DNA from: Planctomycetota bacterium
Lineage (GTDB): Bacteria > Planctomycetota > SZUA-567 > H5-PLA8
DNA length: 64,000 bases
Direction of reading: 5' to 3'
Assembly (NCBI GenBank): GCA_027493525.1
Contig: JAOSKN010000002.1
Location: forward strand, 1 to 64,000
Both the position numbers and the translations under genes were made by a program. Under the pieces are notes generated by a model that worked only from the letters and a program-made list of their open reading frames with translations, was not told the DNA's origin and made no database searches. Shown piece after piece: positions 1 through 9,755 of this stretch. Position 1 is the first letter of the stretch; each line of letters opens with the position of its first letter.

Positions 1-39
1 TGGATTACGTATTGCTAAGGTTCTAACCTGGTAACTGGA

Positions 40-1090
40 ACTGAGACTCAGCGCCTTCGATCAGCGCCTGCTGTACCGCCACGACGAACCCAGCATCGAG
101 ATCGTCCAGGTCGGCCGCCCATGGAGCTTCGACGGCGACGGCGCGCTCTTTCGGCTGGTTTCCTGAGGCCAATCGCATCCAGCTCGCCCATCTTTTCGAC
201 CCCGTGCTTGCCATTGCACACCTCACTGGTCGAGCCGGCGCCGCACCAGATCACCGCTGTCAATACGAGGCCATGCTTCCGCGCCAGCCGCTGCGCTTCT
301 TGCTCGCCGACGACCCAGGCGCCGGCAAGACGATCGTGGCCGGGTTGCTCATCAAGGAACTCATCGTCCGCGGCGACCTGCACCGGTGCCTCGTGGTCTG
401 CCCGGGCAGCCTGGCCGAACAGTGGCAGGACGAATTGTACCGGCGCTTCAGTTGCCTTCGAGATCCTCACCAATGACAAGCTCAAGCGGCACGCACCGGG
501 AACTGGTTCATGCGAAACAACCCTGGTCATCGCGCGCCTCGATAAGCTCTCCCGCAACGAGGACGTGCGGACAAGCTGAAGGCCCCCGACTGCCGCCGGG
601 ACCTGGTGGTCTGCGACGAAGCCCACAAGCTCAGCGCTACCTTCTTCGGCGGGGAAGTGAAGTACACAAGCGTTACCGAATCGGGCAGCTTCTTTCCACG
701 CTGACCCGCCACTTCCTGCTGATGACGGCGACGCCTGCACAACGGCAAGGAAGAGGACTTCCAGCTCTTCATGGCCCTGCTGGACGGCGACCGCTTCGAG
801 GGCAAGTTCCGCGACGGCGCGCACACCGCCGACGTATCCGGACCTGATGCGCCGCATGGTCAAGGAGAAGCTGCTCAAGTTCGACGGCCGCCCGCTCTTC
901 CCGGAACGCATCGCCAAGACGGTGCCCTACAAGCTCACCGAGACGGAGGCGCGCCTGTACCGGCAGGTGACGGAGTACGTCCGCGACGGAGTACAACCGG
1001 GCCGAGAACCTCCAGAACGATAAGCGTGCCGGCACGGTCGGTTTCGCCTTGATGATCCTGCTGCGGCGGCTCGCGTCCTCGCCCGAAGCT
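40..1090 (+). pseudogene. SNF2-type DNA helicase remnant, multiply frameshifted and truncated
   Basis: Three reading frames must be joined to read this. The order of motifs is that of a SNF2/DEAD-like helicase: a Walker A (DDPGAGKTI, near 315-340), a DEAH box (CDEAH, near 612), motif III (MTATP, near 721) and a following [11 protein letters not shown] segment near 950. The match breaks off at about 1090, where a minus-strand gene fragment begins. Stops and frame changes occur near 170, 450, 580, 730 and 980. Full-length members of this helicase type are about 1,000 residues and often sit in restriction or defence islands. Only the N-terminal ATPase half is left here, so no active product is expected. 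Confidence 0.8.
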
Positions 1091-1429
1091 AGGGGAAGCG
1101 GGCCTCCACGCCTTCGCCGTAGTCGAAGGGAATCTCGCGCCATGTCGTAGGGTCAAAACGGGCGATGAGCGGCGTCGTACGGAAATAGAAGTGGCCATTC
1201 CTGTCTATGGCCCAGATCTTCCGTAGACATCGGCGACTCGACTTCATTCCCCTTTCCGGTCTCCGGATTGATGTGCAGCAGGCGCGTGAACGCCTTGGCA
1301 TACCCGATGTCGCCCTCTCCTAGCAGGAGCGAACCATCCACCGGATTGACGTAGAGGCGTTGCCGGGCAAGCGGTGGGAATTTCCACCGGCCGATCGATC
1401 CGATCACTTCCCTTTGAAACGACTTGTAG
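1089..1429 (-). pseudogene. 3' part of an unknown gene, split by the IS3-like element
   Basis: The reading YVNPVDGSLLLGEG then LLHINPETGKG and, after a one-base frame change near 1235, KIWAIDRNGHFYF and a stop at 1089 looks like the C-terminal end of a propeller-like or NHL-like protein. The matching upstream part is probably the fragment at 2801-3050 on the other side of the insertion sequence. No function can be assigned. The 3' end abuts the helicase remnant. Confidence 0.45.
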
Positions 1430-1471
1430 TGTCCCCCTGCTTTCTGTACAACCCTGAAGTTTATTGAGCGA

Positions 1472-1573
1472 GAGTTTCCCACGGCTTGTTTCCATGCTTT
1501 TGAGGAAGGCGGCTTTGGGCTGTGGAGGGCCCGCCGCCCTGCCTTTCTGCATGGAACAAGCCGTGGAAAACTC
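1472..1573. repeat. Imperfect palindrome inside the IS3-like element
   Basis: Arms of about 25 bp (1472-1497 and 1549-1573) are reverse complements apart from one substitution and one indel, around the core CCACGGCTTGTTTCCATGC. They are separated by a GC-rich 51-bp loop. It lies between the orfB stop and the IS left end. It could be a transcription stop for the transposase or a nested small palindromic element. Confidence 0.7.
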
Positions 1574-1631
1574 AAGTCTGCGTGCTTCCTCCACTGCGCG
1601 TGGGGTTCGGTGCGGCGCTCCCCCGCGCTCC

Positions 1632-2372
1632 TCACGCGGCCAGCGAGCCGAAGTTGTGCTGCCAGGCGCATTCCTCCTTGAAGCTGCGGATGAACCGCTC
1701 CACCAACCCGTTCTGCTGCGGCGTGTACGGCGTGATGAACTCCTGCCGCAGCGCGTAGTCCCGGGTCACGGCGCGATAGAGCCGCGAGCCGAAGACCAGG
1801 CCGTTGTCGTGCCGGATCGTCAAGCCCTCCGGCGCCCCGCGCGTCGTCCCGAAGCGCGACAACAGCGCCGCTTCCAACGCCCGTTCGGCCGTCTTGGCGC
1901 GCGCCGTGGGCGCCAGTTCCCAGCCCAGCACCTGCCGCGTGCAGCAGTCCACCACGGGCACGAAGCTGCACCACCCGTCCGCCGCGCCACAGAAGACCAG
2001 CGCGATGTCCGTCGCCCAACGCTCGTCCGGACGTTCCGCCACCGAGCGCGATCCGTCCGTACGCGGCCTGCCGCCCACGCGGCGTTGCTTCAGCGTCCAG
2101 CCCTTCGCGCGCATCAGGCGCGCCACGCGCTTGCGGTTTACCCGCCACTTCAAGCGGAAGCGCAGATAGGCCCACACCCGCCGGATGCCGAAGGTCGGAA
2201 AGGCCTGGAGCACGGCGAAGATCACCAGCGCCAGCGCCTCGTCGAGCGGTCGGGCCTTGCGCTGCCGCGGCTGGTAGTAGGCCGTCGAGCGCGGCACGCC
2301 CAGCCAGCGGCACAGCTTCACAACCGGCACGTCGCGGCCTTCGTTCAGCAGCGCACCGCGTACGGCGTTCAC
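1632..2372 (-). CDS. IS3-family transposase OrfB (DDE integrase), shortened
   Basis: The 246-residue product has an HTH_21-like N-terminal part (GVPRSTAYYQPR), then an rve catalytic core with the three acidic residues in ATDIALV, IRHDNGLVF and VERFIRSFKEE. It stops after QHNFGSLAA, so the usual last 30-40 residues of OrfB are missing. The GTG start at 2372 overlaps the TGA that ends the -1 frame of orfA, which suggests either reinitiation coupling or an indel. It is probably a weakened or dead copy. Confidence 0.85.
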   Translation of the reverse strand: MNAVRGALLNEGRDVPVVKLCRWLGVPRSTAYYQPRQRKARPLDEALALVIFAVLQAFPTFGIRRVWAYLRFRLKWRVNRKRVARLMRAKGWTLKQRRVGGRPRTDGSRSVAERPDERWATDIALVFCGAADGWCSFVPVVDCCTRQVLGWELAPTARAKTAERALEAALLSRFGTTRGAPEGLTIRHDNGLVFGSRLYRAVTRDYALRQEFITPYTPQQNGLVERFIRSFKEECAWQHNFGSLAA

Positions 2373-2389
2373 GCGTTCTCGTCCTGCGA

Positions 2390-2712
2390 GGCCCTGCTCG
2401 GCAAACCGTTCGCTTTTTTAAAACGTCCACCTGCATGGAAAGATCCCCGATCTTGGCCAAAAGCTCCTTCTTCTCGGCCGCGTGCCGCTCTTCGAGCTCC
2501 TTGGGCAAGGCCTTCAGGAATTCCTCGGCGCCATGCATGAAGCGTTCCAGCCAGCTCTCCACGTCGGCCACGGTCAAGGCGTGCAAGCGCGCGACTTCGG
2601 CGGTCGTCGTCTTGCCTTTGAGCAGTTCCAAGCACACCGCCGCCTTGCGCTTCGCCGTCCAGCGTTGAGGCGTCGGTCCTTGAACCGCACCGTCCTGGAT
2701 CTGTTGCGGCAT
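2390..2712 (-). CDS. IS3-family OrfA (HTH protein)
   Basis: The start at 2712 gives RWTAKRKAAVCLELLKGKTT, an IS3-type HTH, followed by a helical segment ending in DVLKK at an A6G run (2413-2419 on the minus strand). In IS3 elements OrfA is normally joined to OrfB by a -1 slip at such a run. Here the -1 frame continues only to a TGA at 2369-2371, and orfB lies in the third frame. The frame stays open past 2390, so the 3' limit is set at the point where similarity to OrfA ends. Confidence 0.75.
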
Positions 2713-2800
2713 CCTTCGTCCCCCTGTACCGGAGGCCTGCGACCGGCCCCTTAACCAAGCTGCCAGTCTCTTAGCCCCTGTCCAATCGGAAAGGGGGACG

Positions 2801-3050
2801 CTTTAGACTGTTTCTCGGTGAGTTTTCCGTTCTCAATCGTGAACCTTCGAATTCCGAATCGTTCGGCATCCTTGGCGTCTACTAGCCTGGCCATGGTAGT
2901 CAGCCAAATGTTGGGCGGCTCCGACCAGCTATCTAGGGCTGCCCGAAAGGGCGAAGGGGAACTGGTGTAGTATGCTTCCTCATTATAAGAATCCAATGGA
3001 ATGGGCACTTCCTCCAATGGCTTAGGATCTTCCAGAGGGCCGAAGCGTTA
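2801..3050 (-). pseudogene. 5' part of the unknown gene split by the IS3-like element
   Basis: The frame reads DSYNEEAYYTSSPSPF and then RRFTIENGKLTEKQSK up to the IS end at 2800. It is on the same strand as the fragment at 1089-1429, and the two are likely halves of one protein. Upstream the frame is closed by a stop near 3050 without a clear start, so this end is damaged too. No family was recognised. Confidence 0.45.
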
Positions 3051-3151
3051 CCAGCATTAAAGGCTCTTGTTGTCCGACAGAAAACCGTTTGACTTCAGTC
3101 CCGTCGCCGCATATGAATGCTGCATCATTTAAATGAACATGGATTCACGGA

Positions 3152-3780
3152 ATGCGCGAATTGAGAGTTGCAAAGCGTCGAGCCGCCAGCGTTTCCTTCG
3201 TTAGCGCCGCCGAAAAGGTATTTGGAGAGAAGGGGTATGAACGTGCCCACATGAAAGATGTCGCGGAAGAAGCCGGATGTGCTACTGGAACGGTCTACCT
3301 CTATTTCAAGAATAAGGAAGACCTGTTCAACGCACTGGGAACTAGCCATACCAACGCCATTGCTCGGACACTATTGGCTGCCTTCAAGCAAGGCAGGGAT
3401 CCGTTGGAGAGACTGAAAAAATAAGACCGAGGCCATCCTTGCCTCACTTCAACGAACACAAAACGTTCTTTCGCCTTTTCTATACCGCCAGCCCTGGGGG
3501 ACGAGCTTTCGTTCGTTCAAACTTACGAGACGAGGCTCTTGAGGCTTACCTTGCCTTCAAAGCCAAGGAGGAGAAGGTCGTAAGAGAAGGGCAAGCAATG
3601 GGCCGGATCCGAAACGACATGTCATCGGCGGAGTTGGTGGAGTTCATACATGGGGTGACCGTCTCAACCCTTGCTCGCTGGAGTATTGAGGGCGGTGAAA
3701 AGGATCGTGGCAAGCAAATGCGACTCCTCTGGGGATTCCTGTATGGTGGTATGGGGGGTGTTGATGTTGACGACAGGTAG
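3152..3780 (+). pseudogene. TetR/AcrR-family regulator, frameshifted
   Basis: The N-terminal frame (3152-3424) is a typical TetR HTH: VFGEKGYERAHMKDVAEEAG then GTVYLYFKNKEDL. It ends at a TAA just after an A7 run (near 3416-3423). The C-terminal ligand domain resumes in another frame (from 3439: HFNEHKTFFRLFYTASPGG) and ends at 3780. Two compensating indels between 3415 and 3440 would restore one protein of about 208 residues. It lies directly upstream of and overlaps the efflux operon, which is the usual place for a local repressor of such pumps. The present copy is probably inactive. Confidence 0.8.
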
Positions 3781-5272
3781 AGGATTTCGGCGAACCGGCG
3801 TGCTCTTTATTATGGGCTTTCTAATGGCGGGTTGCGATGCTCCCAGAGTAAATCGGGGAGACGAGGTGGAAAGATTCAATGCTACGATCAGTTCCCGGAT
3901 CCTCGACCTGCAGTTGGATCCCCAACGCCCTTTGGCCTTGCAGGAGTGCGAGCAGATTGCCCTTCGGAACAACCTTGCCTATCGGGTCAAGCTACTTGAA
4001 ACACGCTTGCAGGACGACGAGGTTCGACTCGCGTTTTCTCGCGCATTGCCGGAAGTAACGGCCGAGTTCAAGAAAACGCGCAGGAGCAACGAGCCGCTGG
4101 TTTCCGGCCAGAGCGGCGGCACGTTCTCGTTCGAGGACATCGAAGTAGACCGCTTCAATATCCGAGCCCTGATTCCCATCTTCGACTTCGGATCGACCTA
4201 CTTTGCTTACCAGATGGCCAAGGACCGGCGCGTGCAGGAAAGGCTGGCCGCCGTTCGCGCTCGCCAACTTCTGCTTCGGGATGTTCGCGTGTCCTACGCG
4301 CGGTTTGCCTCGGCTATCCGGCAGGAAAGACTTGCCCGTGCTGCGGTCGAGGCCGCAAAAGACGCCCTTAATGTTTCCCGTTCTCTCGAAAGAGAAGGTT
4401 TGGCGGCCAGGTCTGACACTGCGTTTGTAGAGGCGGGATTAGCGCAGGCGGACCTGGAGTGGACCATGGCCAAGCGGCTGATGCTTGAGACGCGCTCTCG
4501 CCTGAGCAATACAATGTCCGTTACCACTTGGACCGAATATATGGTTCAGGACAGCTCCGCCTCCTCACCGCCAATGCCTACCCTGGAAAAGGTCAAGGAA
4601 CTCGAACAAATAGCGTTGCGCTTGCGCCCCGAATTATGGTCCCAGGATCTTGAAAGGCATATAGCTGCAAACAACGTCCGGCGCAGCGTGGCCGCCTTCT
4701 TCCCGCATATTGGCGGCAATGCGGATTTCGATTGGACCAGCATTTCCACTCAGGTAAATCCGGCCTACTTCACATTCGGCTTTACGGTAGGGCAGACGCT
4801 ATTGGACGGGACTTCTCGCATATGGCAACACAAGCTGGCTAAGGGGCAGGAGGCGACCGCGTCAGAGCGCGCTCTCCTTACTGCTATGGGAGTTCTATTT
4901 GAGGTTGACTTTCGAATTCTCCAGCTCATTCGTGCCCACGATACCTTGGATGCCCGTCGCAGGGTCGTCACTTCCCAGGAATCCTTGCTGAAGCTAATCC
5001 AGAGTCGGCATCGTGAAAATCTCGAAAGTGGCGCCAACGTGGCACGGGCACTGGCGGACCTCAGAGAAGCCCAGCGATCCCTGGACCAATCGGAAACCGA
5101 CTACCTGGTCGCGTGGTACGAGTTGAATGCCGCCGCACTCGCAGACGAGCAGAAGGATCCCGAAGCCCAGGCAGAAGCTTTGCCGCCTGTCGAGAATGAA
5201 CCTGCAGACAAGACGACGCCCGGCAAGCCATCCCTGCAGAAAAGAAGGTTAGATAAGGAAGAAGAGGAGTAA
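3764..5272 (+). CDS. TolC-like outer membrane efflux lipoprotein
   Basis: About 502 residues. I prefer the ATG at 3764 because a GGGGGG run lies five bases upstream and because it gives a short lipoprotein signal ending in the lipobox LMAGC near residue 24. The rest is an outer-membrane efflux protein: ALQECEQIALRNNLAYRVK and the long coiled-coil segments typical of the family, with a C-terminal charged tail (PSLQKRRLDKEEEE). It would form the trimeric outer-membrane channel for the RND pump encoded downstream. It overlaps the 3' end of the TetR gene by 17 bp. It is the only gene in this operon with no frameshift. Confidence 0.85.
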   Translation: MLTTGRGFRRTGVLFIMGFLMAGCDAPRVNRGDEVERFNATISSRILDLQLDPQRPLALQECEQIALRNNLAYRVKLLETRLQDDEVRLAFSRALPEVTAEFKKTRRSNEPLVSGQSGGTFSFEDIEVDRFNIRALIPIFDFGSTYFAYQMAKDRRVQERLAAVRARQLLLRDVRVSYARFASAIRQERLARAAVEAAKDALNVSRSLEREGLAARSDTAFVEAGLAQADLEWTMAKRLMLETRSRLSNTMSVTTWTEYMVQDSSASSPPMPTLEKVKELEQIALRLRPELWSQDLERHIAANNVRRSVAAFFPHIGGNADFDWTSISTQVNPAYFTFGFTVGQTLLDGTSRIWQHKLAKGQEATASERALLTAMGVLFEVDFRILQLIRAHDTLDARRRVVTSQESLLKLIQSRHRENLESGANVARALADLREAQRSLDQSETDYLVAWYELNAAALADEQKDPEAQAEALPPVENEPADKTTPGKPSLQKRRLDKEEEE

Positions 5273-5279
5273 ATACGCG

Positions 5280-6525
5280 ATGCGTGTTGGAAGACATTTC
5301 GTTCCTTTGGTCATTTGCGTGACGGGCGTATGGGCTTGTACGGCTGCCGACCATGGCGGTCTCACTCTGGTTCGAGCCCAACCCGCCACACCGCCGTCGC
5401 TTACTGCCACCGGCCGGATGGTCTCCACCAAAAGCGCCAAGCTGAGTTCGCGCCTGAGCGGACGTATTGTGGAATGGGGGCGGGCCCCCGCTGGCGAAAT
5501 CCTTGACGTGGGAACACGCGTAAAACAAGGAGCATTGGTCTTTCGTATCGATGCCAGCACCTATGAGGCCAAGGTCAAGATCGGGAAGGCCGTGGTTCAG
5601 CAGGCGGCCGCCGTCTTGCAGGACCTCAAAGCAGGGGTTCGCGAAGAGAAGAAAGCGGCATTGCGGGCGGCAGTGCGGGAGGTTGAAGCACGTATCGAGG
5701 AAACGCGGAAGGATGTCGAACGATTCCGCAGGCTTGTCCAGGAAGACCAGACCGTTCCCCCGAAGAGGCTCGAAGAAGTGCATCTGCAACTCAAGGTATT
5801 TGAAGCGCAATGGGATGCCGCGAAGGCACGGTTGGCGGAAGCTGAGGCCGGGCCAACCGAAACCGAAATCGCCGTGGCCGAAGCCCGACTTGTAGAGGCT
5901 CAGTCGCAGTTGGAAGCGGCCGAACTCGACCTCAGGACACGGAAATCAAGGCGCCCTTCGCTGGATTGATCGCACGCCGGCTCCGGGACGTGGGCGACTA
6001 CATAAACAGCGCGCCCGTTACCGAGGTCGTTGAACTCGTCTCCGTCGATGACCTTGAGGCTGAATTGAGGCTTCCAGAGGCATACGTGCGCAAAATTGTT
6101 CCAGGAAAGACGGAAGTAAATATCAAGAGCCTTCTATTGAAGGACGATTTGAAGCTGCCCGTAAGGGGAGAATTGTCGACGCCGTGGACCCAGGGAGCGG
6201 CACATTTGGATTTCGTGTACCCGTGCCGGCGTCGGAACGCGGCAACCTGCTGCCAGGCGCTTTCGTGCAGGCCACGGTAGACCTGCAGGAGGCCGCCAAG
6301 GAAGCTCTTGTACCTATTAAAGCCGTGGTGAAATCGGATGGCCCAGCGCACGTTTTTGTTGCCGCTAACGGCACCATGCACCGAAGAGAAGTGAAATTGG
6401 GAGATCAGCTTACCGAAGCCGTGGTGGTTAAGTCCGGGATTACACCTGGGGAGAGCATTGTTGTTGGGCCGATAGGCAAACTCCAGGACGGGGCCAGCCT
6501 GCCATCGTACCTGACCGCGCCATAG
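5280..6525 (+). pseudogene. RND periplasmic adaptor (HlyD/AcrA-like), two frameshifts
   Basis: Three frames join into one membrane-fusion protein of about 415 residues: signal peptide and lipoyl/barrel start (5280-5940), then TEIKAPFAGLIARRLRD (second frame, 5940-6170), then VDPGSGTFGFRVPVPA and the membrane-proximal part to the stop at 6525. The long coiled coil lies near residues 100-220. The frame changes are near 5937 and 6170. In an intact state it would link the inner-membrane pump to the TolC-like channel just upstream (7-bp gap). Confidence 0.85.
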
Positions 6526-6544
6526 CCACGAAAGAAATCCGTAT

Positions 6545-9500
6545 ATGCTGATTTCCGACATCGCGATTCGAAGACCCGTCTTCACAACCATGATCATGGC
6601 CTCACTGGTCATCTTTGGGTGGGTGTTCTACAGGGATCTGGGGGTGGATCTATTTCCCCGCGTCGAATTCCCCATTATTACGGTCGTAACCAAGCTGCCA
6701 GGAACAGACCCTGAAACCATGGAAACCCTAGTTTCGGATCCAATCGAGGAAGCCGTCAATACCATTGAGGGCATCAAGCATCTGCGCTCGGTAAGCGCGG
6801 AAGGCGTTTCCCAGGTCATCGTCGAATTCGAACTTGAGAAGAAGGTAGATGTTGCGTTCCAGGAGATTCAGGCGAAGCTAGGCGGCATTCGCTCCGACCT
6901 GCCGAAGGATATCGAAGAGCCGATTGTCGAAAAATTCGACGTGGATGCGCAGCCGATCATGGCAGTGGTGGTCTCCGCAGACATGTCGGCGAGAGAGCTC
7001 ACCAGACTGGCCGACAAGGTTGTCAAGGAGCGGCTTCAGCGGGTACGGAACGTCGGTTCGGTCAAGCTCGTTGGAAGCCGCGACCGGAAAATCTGGATCT
7101 GGCTTGACCCTGTTAAACTTCGAAAGCATGGCTTGTCCGTCCAGGACGTGGTACGTGCCCTGCATGACGAGCATGTCGAACTCCCTGGTGGCCGATTGGA
7201 AACCGGTCCGGTGGAACTGGTTGCAAAGGTCAAGGCTGAATTCCAGAACGCAGAGGATTTCAACCGGATGGTGGTTGCCTACAAGGAGCAAACGGCCCTG
7301 CGGTTGCAAGACGTCGGATTTGCGGAGGATGGGCTTGAGGAGAAGAGATCTTACGCGCAGTTGGATGACAAGGCATGCGTTGCCCTGCTTGTTCGCAGGC
7401 AGTCCGGCACGAATACGGTTGAAGTCGCCCACAACGTGAAACAGGAAGTGCAGCGACTGCGGGACGAGCTTTCGTCGCGCGGAGTGCGTCTGGAACTGGC
7501 TCAGGACCAATCTACCTTCATCGAACATTCGGTCGACGAGGTAAAGTTTCATCTCGTGTTTGGTGGCGGTCTTGCCGTGTTCATCGTGTTTATTTTCCTG
7601 TTAAATGTTCGGAGCACCTTAATCAGTTCCCTTGTCTTGCCCACATCGGTCATCTCCACCTTCATCATGATGGGCGCGATGGGCTTCACTTTGAACATGA
7701 TGACGCTGCTCGGGCTATCCCTGGCCATTGGGCTGCTGATCGACGATGCAATCGTCGTGCAAGAGAACATCATGCGGCATGTTGAATTGGGCAGGCCGGC
7801 CCGGGAGGCTGCGGCTTTTGCCACCAGTGAGATTGGCCTTGCGGTTTTGGCTACAACGCTTTCCGTGGTGGCAGTCTTTCTGCCCGTCGCACTGATGAGG
7901 GGTATCGTGGGCCGTTTTTTCTTCCCGTTCGCGGTAACCGTTTCGTTCGCGGTAATGATCTCCATGTTTGTGTCCTTTACGCTCGATCCATCGCTGTCGG
8001 CGCGCATCCTGAAAAAGCCGGGCAAGCACAATAAGGTATTCGCCTTCCTGGAAGAATGCTTCCAATGGCTTGAGCGCCTTTACGAGACGGCTTTGCGCGT
8101 ATGCCTGCGTCATCGGTTCGTGGTCATTTTGACTGCTGGTATTCTTTTTCTTTGCAGCCTGTATTTCGCCAAATACCTGAGGTCCGAGTTTGTTCCGGTC
8201 GAGGATCAGAGCGAATTCAATGTGATGGTCCGTGCGCCGCTGGGCGCATCGGTCGATAGGACCTGCTCCGTTTTGGACAAGATACGGGCCTCGATTAAGG
8301 ATGTGTCTGAAGTCGACTACACCTTTTATACGGTGGGCGCCGATGAGTTGGGTCGGGTCAACGAAGGCACCATGTATGTTCGATTAACCGATAAGGAAAC
8401 GCGCGCTCGCGGACAGACGGCCATCATGGAGGACGTCAGGCACCGGCTGAAGGATATTAAAGATGCAACTGTATCGGTTCAGATCGTACCACGCACTTCA
8501 GGAGGCGGGCGCAGATGGGCGCAAATACAGTATGAGATTAGGGGGCCGACTTTGAGGTCTTGAATGATATTGCCTCACAGCTAACTGCGCGGATGAAGGA
8601 GGTTGGAGGATATGTGGACCTTGACACCACGTTCGAGACTGGAAAACCGCAGGCGGACATTTTGATAAACCGTGAACGGGCTGCTGATCTGGGGGTCGCT
8701 CCTCTGAATGTAGGCGAGACCGTGCGAGCCGCAATCGGAGGCGTCGATGTCGCCAAGTTTAAGGCGGGGGTGATCGATACGATATTGCCGTGCGTTTTCT
8801 GGAGTCCTATCGAGACCGACCTGCATTGATTGAGGATCTGTGGGTACCTGCCGCAGATGGCCAACTGATCGAGTTGCGAAACGTTGCCCAAGTGGCTACA
8901 ACGGGGACGCCCGTGGAGATCAATCGCTATAATCGGCAAAGGCAGATTACTGTATTGGCAAACCTCAGCGGGAAGGTATTGGGGGAAGCTACCACCGAAA
9001 TTGAGCAGATGAGTAAAGAAATCGGAATCCCCCAAGGTTACGAAACGGGCTGGACAGGCTTTGCCGACACCATGAAGGAGTCGTTTGGGTTTCTAATCTT
9101 CACGATGATTCTGTCCATTGTAGTCGTCTATATGGTCCTCGCCTCACAGTTCGAATCTTTCGTCCACCCCCTTACGATCATGCTGTCCTTGCCTTTGGCG
9201 ATCGTCGGCGCTCTTGGCGCACTCGTAGCTCTCAAAATGACGGTGAGTATTTACACCATGATGGCGTTCATTTTTCTTCTTGGCTTAGTCACCAAGAATG
9301 CCATCCTGCTGATCGATTACACAAATACGCTGCGCCAGCGAGACGGTTTGGACCGGCAATCTGCTCTTTTGAAGGCCGGACCAGTTCGATTGCGCCCGAT
9401 TCTCGCGACCACCTGCGCCATGATTTTCGGGATGCTCCCTATTGCGCTTGGTACAGGTTCCGGCTCCGAGTCTCGTCAACCTATGGCTGTCGCCATCATC

Positions 9501-9599
9501 GGCGGGTTATTCTCATCAACGTTGTTGACGCTCCTCGTTGTGCCTGCCGTTTATTCTGTGCTTGATCAGGCAACAGATTGGGCAAAGCGTAAAGCCTGA
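6545..9599 (+). pseudogene. RND multidrug efflux transporter (HAE1/AcrB-like), two frameshifts
   Basis: About 1,018 codons when three frames are joined: 6545 to about 8540, about 8540 to 8780, and about 8780 to 9599. The N-terminus SDIAIRRPVFTTMIMASLV and the TM4 motif GLLIDDAIVVQENI, with the paired aspartates of the proton relay, identify the HAE1 type. The last frame holds the C-terminal TM bundle (GLVTKNAILLIDYTN). Each break is explained by one missing base (a G in RGPDFEVLND near 8547; one base near 8775). Length is normal for the family. It ends the tetR-tolC-hlyD-rnd gene set. Confidence 0.88.
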
Positions 9600-9755
9600 G
9601 GCACAGAACTTCGATTCGATCAAAAGGAGCATCAAGGCAAGAATTTCGCTCTGGAGTAACTGCAGGAAAAGTTCGTCGAGGTGGGAAAATTTTTTCTTCT
9701 CAAGGTAGCATAGTCAGCGTGATCCCCTCGCCCGCGCAATTATGGATAAATTGTC

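Larger units (their letters stand above)
1430..2800 (-). mobile_element. IS3-family insertion sequence
   Basis: About 1.37 kb with orfA and orfB on the minus strand. Short terminal inverted repeats are visible: GTCCCCCT at 1431-1438 and its complement AGGGGGAC at 2792-2799. No convincing target duplication was found. The insertion separates two fragments of one minus-strand gene. The left subterminal region, between the orfB stop and the left end, carries a long imperfect hairpin (1472-1573). The family is assigned from the orfA HTH and orfB DDE products; the exact ends are inferred. Confidence 0.75.
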
